From Nemertoderma westbladi (lineage: Eukaryota; Xenacoelomorpha; Nemertodermatida; Nemertodermatidae): DNA of 52,410 nucleotides. Shown here in pieces: positions 1 through 7,854 of this stretch. Position 1 is the first letter of the stretch. Every line of letters starts with the position of its first letter. The DNA lies in NCBI GenBank assembly GCA_032718475.1, contig JAUCBJ010005129.1:1-52410 (forward strand), in the 5' to 3' direction. The notes below the pieces were generated by a model. That model saw only the letters and a list, made by a program, of their open reading frames with translations. It was not told the DNA's origin and searched no databases. The translations under genes and the position numbers were made by a program.

Positions 1-1338
1 TTCTTAAAGTACAATAAAGCCACTACTATATTCAAGTATTATTGGTAAGCATAGTATTAGGAATGCAAAGTTCAGATCCTTGTGTCTCGGCTAAACCAAG
101 CTCTGGGTAGACCTTGGAAACGACTTGCCTCTTCACACTGACATTGCTTCGTGCGATATTGCTCTTCTACCTTATATTAAATAATACATATAGTATCGTG
201 ATGTCCATATAACAGTAGCGTAAAACGCAAATAAATCTGTTAAACCTTTTGACCATCTGTAATTCTAGTCGATTAAGATATCGCGGCACCCACCGATATA
301 CTTGAAAGACAAATTCTAGAATCAGTGGTTGACGTCCCCAGACAAGCTCTGGGATAAATCGGTGCCCATCTTAAATATTAATTTAATATTTAGTAAAATC
401 TGTAAAATTCAGATCCTTTAAATTTCTAGTCAATTAAGATATCGCAGCACTTACCGATACTCTTAAAGGACAATTGTCATAGAATTAAGGATCCTAGGCC
501 CCCAGACCTGCTCTGGAATCAAATTGTGTCAATTTTAACATCAAATAATAAAATTCACGGGAATAAATTTAAATTCATATTTTAAATGAATTTCATAAAT
601 TGTCATTTTGTGCAATTTATAACATTCCCAAAATTCCATTAATTAATAGATCATGGGAGCGGAGATTCATCCTATTGAGTGTATTAGAGTGCGAGAATCT
701 CCAACATATAGTCAATAGCCGATAAAATTAATAAAATCATACATAAAGAGGATATTGACAATTAAAGAATTATTATTAAATAGCATTCCAGATCTGGATG
801 CATGAGAATTACCCTAATTCTACCGCTAGCATTCCATAATGTCACCATAGCAACACCCACGCTAGAATTAGAAGCAAGTTAAAAGAACAATAGAAAGCTT
901 GTCCCATTGCATAGCATAGAGAATATATAGCACACTGTTAGTATCCAAGGATACACAGTAATAACGTGACATTCTGGAAGGCACTGACTAACGGACAAAT
1001 AGCCTGTATGTGTGCAGTTGGTGACAGTTGTGTGGAATTTGTGCGTTTATAGGTGAATGTTACTGCTAAAGTATGTTTACAGTAGCTAGTCGCAATTGTA
1101 AAAGTAGCCCAACTCTCCTATAGAAAGAACCTAAGTGGATCCAAGCCTTTGGGACGGACAGTGGAGTGACTTGTGCCGGTTATCGTTGTCGTGCTGTTGC
1201 TACATGTTGGCGTAAACACCGCGACGATGGTACATCGGCGCTGAGAATCCCACTGTCCGGGGGCAAAGAGAAGTAGGCAGCAACGCCCGCTCGCCTAAAT
1301 ATAAACTTATTTGATATTAATAAACTCAGATAGCAGAT
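1..1338 (+). promoter_or_regulatory. Non-coding spacer between pol and ORF1, with duplications, inverted repeat and TATA-like box
   Basis: No convincing coding sequence. The spacer is conserved in the other family A copy (29572-30940, inverted). It holds an AATAAA close to position 12, a degenerate direct duplication of about 110 bp with a period near 161 bp (units near 265 and 426, each containing an ATTAAGATATCG core), and an inverted repeat GGACAGTGG (1156-1164) / CCACTGTCC (1250-1258). A TATA-like CTAAATATAAACT lies near 1294-1306, about 35-45 nt before the ORF1 ATG, and is also kept in the other copy. This could be an internal promoter or a splice-acceptor region for expressing ORF1 and ORF2; that role is inference. 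Confidence 0.5.
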
Positions 1339-2400
1339 ATGACGGAGTTGATAGAAGATGATCTTGGTATTAGGGAGCGATATACTCTACCTTTACAAGC
1401 ATTTGTGGATAGCTTAATACGCGGTGAAGCCGATCCAACCATTACGGAGGACGATGGTCGTTATATCGAACCGCCGATGTCCCAAGAGCAACTTGCGTGT
1501 GAATTGGACTATCGAAAATTCACCACTCGCTATACGAATCGTAATGGTACGTATATGGACTTCTTAACTACCGGCCATCCTATTGATTTACATGATACGG
1601 ACGATGTAGATACAGAGAGGGAAATGGTTCTCTTTAAATATCATACCCAGCGGAGTCGTAACGATAAACCGAGAATAGATCACGAAAATTCTATTCGTAA
1701 TAGACTGGAAAGAGAAAACGTTGAAGAACCGGATAAACGCATCGACTTCAACGAATACCTAGAATTTTTGAGAGAAACCTATCTCAACATCGCTAGTCAG
1801 CAGAACTTAGAGACTCGATATCCTCAAGGTATACATCACGACCCTGTGGTAGAACTCAAACGGCTCTATTTCACTATGATGTATCTTACCGCCGATCGTC
1901 CACTACCTGTTATCCCGGATAGTTTTGAACAAATGGAAGAATATTGCAAAACTGGAGAACGTTCACCCGCGTTTCCTCTACAGGACGTACGTCTTTGGTA
2001 TTATTGTGACGAATGCCCTAGACCTAACCAACAAACTGAAAGACACAAACATCCGCGGAGACGTTGCGCTAAACACAGTTTTATGCGTTACACTTACGAG
2101 AGTTTCGAGCGAAACCTGTTCGACGTACCACCTACGATCGCTCATCTTAAACGATCACTGAATAAACCCATGATCAGAGTTCCGGAATACTCGGTCAGGC
2201 CTCCTCATTCCCTAGTGAGACCTCAAACTCTTGATCCTAACAGTATCACTGATCCTCCCGAACTATATTCCCTGTTCAAAGACTTAGTGTTACCCGAACA
2301 ATTAATCGGTGGTGCCCCGGTAGTGGGTTCGTTAGACATTCGCCCATCCTACTTAGCCGGATTGGGACGCGGGCAGCTAATATCGCCCTTTGATCCTTAA
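1339..2400 (+). CDS. Family A ORF1, unknown protein with a Cys/His cluster (353 aa)
   Basis: An intact ATG-to-stop frame that I cannot assign to a family. It lies after pol and directly before the exonuclease/zinc-knuckle ORF. The protein is charged and rich in Arg, Asp and Glu, with no signal peptide or membrane segment, which argues against an envelope protein. One Cys/His cluster begins at residue 223 (YYCDECP) and continues with a His-rich basic stretch and RRRCAKH, giving CX2C followed by HxH and CxxH spacing that could bind zinc. The other family A copy has a recognisable but frameshifted version (29571 down to about 28560), so the ORF belongs to the element. Its stop overlaps the open frame of the next ORF, suggesting coupled translation. 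Function unknown. Confidence 0.75.
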   Translation: MTELIEDDLGIRERYTLPLQAFVDSLIRGEADPTITEDDGRYIEPPMSQEQLACELDYRKFTTRYTNRNGTYMDFLTTGHPIDLHDTDDVDTEREMVLFKYHTQRSRNDKPRIDHENSIRNRLERENVEEPDKRIDFNEYLEFLRETYLNIASQQNLETRYPQGIHHDPVVELKRLYFTMMYLTADRPLPVIPDSFEQMEEYCKTGERSPAFPLQDVRLWYYCDECPRPNQQTERHKHPRRRCAKHSFMRYTYESFERNLFDVPPTIAHLKRSLNKPMIRVPEYSVRPPHSLVRPQTLDPNSITDPPELYSLFKDLVLPEQLIGGAPVVGSLDIRPSYLAGLGRGQLISPFDP

Positions 2401-2419
2401 TCGTCCAGGATTAAACCCG

Positions 2420-5400
2420 ATGCAACCCGCCACGGAAGTCGAAGAGAGCGTTATAAGAAATGCTTTAGACGCCATTCGACAGAAAATCGGAAAGGGAACA
2501 CAAGATTGTTTAGAGAAACGTAAATTACAACAACAAGTCCAATCGGTGAAGGAGTTAGCCTTGCCACAGTTCGATAGAGAAATCCAAAACCTCGAGGAAG
2601 ACATCGAGCTTGGACGCACGTATTCTCTACAAGAATTTTTAGATGAACGCTTACAGAGACAAGCGGAAGAAAATCTACTCGAGGAGAAACACACGAAACT
2701 GGAAGAGAGAGAAGAAGCCGCATTAGCCCAACCTGAAGCTCAAATGCTCATGACGGACCTCTACTCTAACACCGTTCGTCATCCCTCGATGATTCCACAT
2801 TTCGGAGACAAGCTCTTCGCGACGATACAACCTCAACCGGTTGATATCAGTACAGGATCGCAAAATCTTATCGCTGACGCCCCTATGTTACAGCGTCCGC
2901 CGATCGAGGCCGCTCGTGTTGACGGTATACTCGTTGAACCTCCGGACAATCGAGCGGATCTTGTCCGTCGTATGGTACACGATGTCAACATACGCGCTAG
3001 ACCTTTACAGAACTCGTTTTATGGCATTAAAGACCACCCTTATTACGTTAATCTGACTCAATATTATATGGTAAAACCAGAAGACCCGACACATAATTTA
3101 AAGTTTCTACCACTAATAAATCCTCTAGACATTGTCGAACTCGAACAATTGCAGAAACATCTGGATCAGTTAGTAAAGGTAAACTCATTTAGAAAACCAT
3201 ATAACATTTCTCGAATCGAGAAAGATATAGAACCTCCTTATAATCTCGATGGATTTATTAAAACTCGATTAGTCCATTGGAATCTAGATGTATTATTTGA
3301 AGAAGAGAAAATACAAAGATATGGAAATGTGGAGACGTATACCACTCGGCACATGAAGTATAGTGATCTCCCTGACGCTAACCAATGCGCCACCTTGTGG
3401 CATCCAGTAGGGATGACCCTAGAGAACGCCACCAAGGAGTGGAATGAAACTCTTAATGTTATTGAGATGTATGGAGTTGTCACCTACGATAATGAAGGTA
3501 GCGTTCTGGTCGGAGAACTAGGAACTACGCGCATGATCCACATACGCGGACTAGCTGGTTCTACCCACGTGTTTACTCGAGCGTGTTCCGACGTGATTGA
3601 TTATTCTTTTGAAACTCTCACCGAAACACAAAAGAATCTCCGACATGGACAATTCGAACTCGCACAGCGTTACGTCATTGACACCGAACGCAAACCGGCC
3701 ATGGGCATCGATGGATCGATGTTACCCCAGCCCGTACTCGAGATGTTGTTCAACGAAATAATCCTTAAAATCGGCTCAGCTGTTTATGGAGATCTCCAAA
3801 ACGACTTTCGGAATATGGAGAACATTCCATACCCTTTCGTTGATACTCAGCTGATTGCTCCCTGGGCAGAAGGTCGAGGTTTCTTCCGCACCATGTATGC
3901 TAATACGTCTAGCAACATTACAAAGGTGCAACGAACTTCCATCGGACATCTTGCCTTTCAGGAATACGGATGGAATTTCAAAGTCGGAAATCCCATTAAC
4001 TATCAACAAGTATACGGAGACCATTATTCTCGATTATACTTTGATGGACCATTGACCGCACCTGGCGCCGTGTATAGCTTCATGAGTGTTCCACTCCGTC
4101 CCTCCTTAGCTATATACACGATCTTTGAAAACACCGCACTTGCCGGTTGGCTAGCCGATGTGTGCAGTCGTACCATACGCGCCCATCCATTAATATTTGG
4201 GACCAAACTCGCTAAGCTAGATGAACATAATAAATTCATCCGTTTCGAATGTTTCCGGCGATTTTTAACCCCGTTCCGCAATGTGGATAGCCAATTTAAA
4301 GACCGCGCTTTGACCAAGCTCAGCCTAAGAAACTCAGCTGCAGAGAAGTTGGATAGCGCTGGATTCGCCGTTTTCCAAGAGATTTGTATATCGAACTTGC
4401 ACTCCTCTGTTATACAAAGACCTCGAATCCCCACAGGTTATTCTGTCGTGGAAATTCAGACAATCGGTCCACCTGAAGAGACAGACACGCCCACTTCAGC
4501 TATGCACTTGGAAGACGAACCAATATGTCTAGAATCTGAGGAGATTCAGCCTATCGCGCCCCGGAACAGCGACAACGATTACATCATAGAATGGTATCAA
4601 GGTCCACAGTGTCTCACTGCGTACGATTATCGACATGCCAACTATGTTTCTAGGCAACGTTGTCGGTTATGCGCATCGAGAGACCATGATACGCCCATGG
4701 ACACCAACGTCCGCTGTTCCTATTTCCAAGAACAACCGACTATGGAAATTTATTGCGCATATTGCAGACTCAATAACTTGCATATCTTTGCGGTTTGCCC
4801 TCAATTTATGACTCAATGTCACCATTGTCAACTAAAGGGACATGCCAGTTTCGATTGCCCTTTTAATCACGATTTGGAAAGCGTAGATGAAATGATCACA
4901 CTACGTTACATCAGAGCTTGGGAAGCGAACACTGATTTACATTGTGATTCGCGCCATCGCTATTATCCCGGACGCGCTTACGAAGGAGTTTATGCGTTCC
5001 ATCCTTATCTATTCGCTTCGGTCGAACAGAAATCACGCATATCGAGTTACGAGCTACTGAAGCGCGTCGGAGAATGTATTTCAACCAAATTCGTACGCAA
5101 ATTTCTCAGGAGTGTTAATCCTAGCGACCTTCATTCCTATAACTTAATCAATTATATCCGTCAGGATCCGGACTATGGAGACTTGTTTGTTAACTCACAC
5201 CCCAAGTTACAGGAAGTATATCGACGGCCTTACGAATACCGAGCCCGCGAACGCGAGTTGGAAAGAACCATTAAACCCCGGAGGTTTCTAACTGCCTATG
5301 GTCCACCCACGGCCCTCGTTCAGACCACTCGTAAAGGACCCGTAAGAGCGGCTGTCTTAAAACGAGCTCTCAAAGCCGTTAGACCCCTCTCCCCCGACGT

Positions 5401-5590
5401 TGATGTCAATCAACCCGGTACTTCGACTGGCGGATACACCGACCATAATCCTACACCCTCTGATGCAATCATATTGCACCCTTCACCCAGAAGTTATAGC
5501 CCTCCTTGTAAAGTGGCTCGCCCCAAAGAGAAAAGGACTCTGGCTAGCTTTAAAAAACTGCGTAAACGCCATCCGCGCAAGAAAGACTAA
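2420..5590 (+). CDS. Family A ORF2: 3'-5' exonuclease-like domain plus CCHC zinc knuckles
   Basis: The frame is open from 2381 but its first ATG is at 2420, giving about 1,056 aa (numbering below is from that ATG). Residues 75-115 are charged and helical. A DEDD-type exonuclease-like signature follows: YDNEGS (D357, E359) as exo I, KIGSAVYGD (D458) as exo II, then FVDTQL (D475). A clear exo III Tyr/His plus Asp is not evident, so activity is uncertain. Three Cys/His modules follow: CRLC at 748 with a later His and Cys, CAYC...C at 779-793 (CX2CX5HX4C), and CHHC...C at 800-813, a canonical CX2CX4HX4C knuckle. The C-terminus is strongly basic (KKLRKRHPRKKD). This suggests a nucleic-acid-binding nuclease or former nuclease. 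The family B accessory ORF shares the architecture. Its frame is +1 relative to ORF1, so reinitiation at 2420 or a +1 shift is needed unless it is separately transcribed. Confidence 0.75.
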   Translation: MQPATEVEESVIRNALDAIRQKIGKGTQDCLEKRKLQQQVQSVKELALPQFDREIQNLEEDIELGRTYSLQEFLDERLQRQAEENLLEEKHTKLEEREEAALAQPEAQMLMTDLYSNTVRHPSMIPHFGDKLFATIQPQPVDISTGSQNLIADAPMLQRPPIEAARVDGILVEPPDNRADLVRRMVHDVNIRARPLQNSFYGIKDHPYYVNLTQYYMVKPEDPTHNLKFLPLINPLDIVELEQLQKHLDQLVKVNSFRKPYNISRIEKDIEPPYNLDGFIKTRLVHWNLDVLFEEEKIQRYGNVETYTTRHMKYSDLPDANQCATLWHPVGMTLENATKEWNETLNVIEMYGVVTYDNEGSVLVGELGTTRMIHIRGLAGSTHVFTRACSDVIDYSFETLTETQKNLRHGQFELAQRYVIDTERKPAMGIDGSMLPQPVLEMLFNEIILKIGSAVYGDLQNDFRNMENIPYPFVDTQLIAPWAEGRGFFRTMYANTSSNITKVQRTSIGHLAFQEYGWNFKVGNPINYQQVYGDHYSRLYFDGPLTAPGAVYSFMSVPLRPSLAIYTIFENTALAGWLADVCSRTIRAHPLIFGTKLAKLDEHNKFIRFECFRRFLTPFRNVDSQFKDRALTKLSLRNSAAEKLDSAGFAVFQEICISNLHSSVIQRPRIPTGYSVVEIQTIGPPEETDTPTSAMHLEDEPICLESEEIQPIAPRNSDNDYIIEWYQGPQCLTAYDYRHANYVSRQRCRLCASRDHDTPMDTNVRCSYFQEQPTMEIYCAYCRLNNLHIFAVCPQFMTQCHHCQLKGHASFDCPFNHDLESVDEMITLRYIRAWEANTDLHCDSRHRYYPGRAYEGVYAFHPYLFASVEQKSRISSYELLKRVGECISTKFVRKFLRSVNPSDLHSYNLINYIRQDPDYGDLFVNSHPKLQEVYRRPYEYRARERELERTIKPRRFLTAYGPPTALVQTTRKGPVRAAVLKRALKAVRPLSPDVDVNQPGTSTGGYTDHNPTPSDAIILHPSPRSYSPPCKVARPKEKRTLASFKKLRKRHPRKKD

Positions 5591-5668
5591 CTGTTTAGAG
5601 TATTTACATATATTAGAAACTGTGATTTTTGTATATTTATAAACTTGAATCCCATTTTCTGGGAGCGG
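5591..5668 (+). promoter_or_regulatory. Family A 3' UTR ending in a polypurine tract
   Basis: The short stretch after ORF2 ends in TGGGAGCGG immediately before the LTR start TGTAAAAG. A purine-rich tract abutting the 3' LTR is the expected plus-strand primer site of LTR retrotransposons. The same tract abuts the 3' LTR of copy A2 (28163-28171, minus strand). Confidence 0.65.
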
Positions 5669-6480
5669 TGTAAAAGCTTTTGCGGATATACTCAGTCCCC
5701 CTCGCCCGCAAGGTACCGTTATAGGTGTTTTAACGGACATAAAAGTCATTCTTCTATATACGTGCTTTGGAGGACATGGTAAGGCAAAAAACCCGCAATG
5801 CACCAAATACCCTTGCACAGCTTAGCCTTGATAATTCAGATTACGACATCTAACAGCTGGTTGCTGACATGGAAACGGCCATTGGACACATGGTTCTTTG
5901 TTTGCTTAACAGCCAATCAGAGCGATTTTTTCTGTGGATGTGGAGCTTTTGGCAGATCATGCTAGGAGTGTTCAGTCTTACTGTTTTTTCTTGATACTGT
6001 TGTGTTGTTTCGATCTAGGCCAGGAACACCGGCTCTAGAGTCAATTCGTTTTTATACTTTAGAAGAAACATTAGTAGGCTTAAATTATAGAGCGTATAAC
6101 TGTTAACTTATCTTATCTCAATTCGGTCTTACATTATCGGTTCAACATACGTTATTATACTGCTGTTTACTGTTGTGTTTTGGTTGAATATTATTTGGAG
6201 AACATCTATAAAGAACCCAAATTTCCCAATTTTCTTGATACACTACAGGTTAGAGAGACGGGTTATATATAGCGATTGCGACTTATATTATTGTGGTTTG
6301 TAGTGAATTTAATGCTATTTGATAAGCACTACATGAGTCCGTTGCTGTTCTCTTTATATATGATAAAATTCATTGACGGTCGGCAAATTAGTGAGCAGTA
6401 TTGTGTGTTACCGGTAGTGTGCCTGATTGTGACTGATAACTAAGCATTTCCTAAAGAATGCGCCTCATACGTGAATCATA
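5669..6480 (+). repeat. Family A 3' LTR, copy A1, truncated
   Basis: Begins TGTAAAAGCTTTTG like the LTRs of A2. Similarity to the A2 LTR is patchy over the first few hundred bases and clear in the last 180 (for example CCTAAAGAATGCGCC near 6455). About the last 350 bp of the LTR are missing; at 6480/6481 the sequence changes into family B LTR. The copy is older and more diverged than A2. Confidence 0.7.
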
Positions 6481-7091
6481 AGGGATCCCGACTGGATTTG
6501 TAGACTACGCGTCACCGTGTTTACCTTAGGGATTGTGTTGATGTCTAGGCCGAGGCCGTTGTAGCGAAAATAATAAGAGTTGATGTTGTCTCTTGATATT
6601 TAGATAACAGTATTAGTAACACAGTAAGGATTGCAGATAAGCATTGATACTATGAGATGGATACCGGTAGGTGTGTGTGTTGGTGATGGTGATGGTGTGA
6701 AACATCACCGGTCTGCACTAAACCTGATAACTGGGTAACTGTACCGGTAACTAATATGCATTGATAATATATGTGATCACTCCTACACTGCTGTGGCCTT
6801 TCACCTAGTGGATGCTCTCCCTCGCCCCTATTGGCTGATAATCTACTTCACGCCCCTCGCCCTCCCCTCTCTGGGAGTGCTTCCCCCCCTGTTGGCCCCT
6901 GCTGGTTGTTTCCCCTCCCGAGGTGTTTTGACCTCTAACCTCCCTTTGTGTGGCTTTGGGGTTGTGTTGTCCCCGGTGTTGGTTGTGATACGAGATTGGT
7001 TATTGCCAATCTCGTATCTCCAACACATTGCTGAAAAAGGTGCCACTTCCCATTTTATGAGGGTAATGCAGCGGAACTGAATCTGCTTACA
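6481..7091 (-). repeat. Family B 3' LTR, copy B1 (slightly truncated)
   Basis: Direct repeat of 20169-20789 with only scattered differences. The terminal CGTCACA end, intact in the other LTR, is absent where this LTR joins family A sequence; microhomology leaves the junction uncertain by a few bases. It contains a perfect 13-bp stem hairpin at 6987-7018 (GATACGAGATTGG / CCAATCTCGTATC). Confidence 0.85.
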
Positions 7092-7854
7092 CTCCCCCCC
7101 ATGCTATCTTCCCGGTGAGAAGATAGCATCACCCATAAGTGCGCTTCAATTCCGCTGGAACCCTATCTACTATCGGGTGTGGGGTGGAGTTCTTTTCTTG
7201 GAGTCGGCTTTCCAGGCCGCTCCCTCTGGGTATGATATTACTACCCCTTCTTGGTGCAACCGCAACCTATGTTGCACCAAGACATCTGGCGTCTCGGTTC
7301 GAGACAATTGTGGACTCTTCTCACACAATTTTTTATATCTCCACTCTACTCTAGACTGACTCTAACTTCTCTAGCTCCACTCTAACTCCACTCTAACTCC
7401 ACTCTACTTTCGAACCTCTTTGTCCCACACTCTGCCTCTTACTCCTCGCTCCCCACATTTGAATTACACCTGTAATCTTTCCACACGTGTCAACACTACA
7501 TCTCATTATCTCCCCTGCGCTCTTGTACTCAACCCTTACTTACATTGCCCCATTCACTCCTGATGAGCCTCACCCTCCCCTTCCGTGCCGTCGCACTTAA
7601 GAAGTGTGAAGTGTGTAGTGCCACGTCTAGTCTCCCGTCCTCCTGTCATAGTCGATTGGTCCCCAGTCCCACTAGCTAGTTGGAAAAGGTTACATGACTA
7701 TAGTACTTACTTTGATTATATTGATTTGAATTATACTCTATTGATTATTACATACGTACATACTAATTGCACTTTTATTAAATTTGCACTTAGGAGTTCG
7801 TATTACTTCGCGTGTGGTGCCTTCCAGGCATCCCCACATCTCCCCCTCCAAGTC
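7092..7854 (-). promoter_or_regulatory. Family B 3' UTR with polypurine tract and hairpins
   Basis: No supported gene. In element orientation the purine tract ATGGGGGGGAG directly precedes the 3' LTR. Next to it is a hairpin with an 11-bp stem (ATGCTATCTTC / GAAGATAGCAT, about 7098-7128), and further away a second 11-bp stem (CTTGGTGCAAC / GTTGCACCAAG, about 7249-7281). The same purine tract and hairpins occur in copy B2 (48209 onward), so they belong to the element. The rest is C/T-rich on the plus strand with short CTAACTC-type repeats near 7350-7410. Confidence 0.6.

Larger units (their letters stand above)
1..6480 (+). mobile_element. BEL/Pao family A retrotransposon, copy A1 (3' half)
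   Basis: This segment matches, in inverted orientation, the stretch 28163-30940 downstream of pol in the complete element A2, followed by the LTR of A2. It therefore represents the part of a family A element from just after pol through the 3' LTR; gag and pol would lie upstream, outside the window. By eye it differs from A2 by something like 10-20 percent in the ORF region, but unlike A2 both of its post-pol ORFs are open from end to end. The 3' LTR is cut off at 6480 where family B sequence begins. Seen directly: inverted homology and open ORFs. Inferred: that the missing 5' half lies upstream. Confidence 0.85.

Noticed and set aside
1339-5590. Envelope glycoprotein identity for family A ORF1/ORF2
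   Set aside because: They are in the env position, but there is no signal peptide, no transmembrane segment and no fusion-like region; zinc knuckles and a basic tail indicate nucleic-acid binding.
6793-7080. 95-aa plus-strand ORF, repeated at 20497-20778
   Set aside because: Lies within the family B LTRs and is disrupted in the B2 LTR; no coding support.
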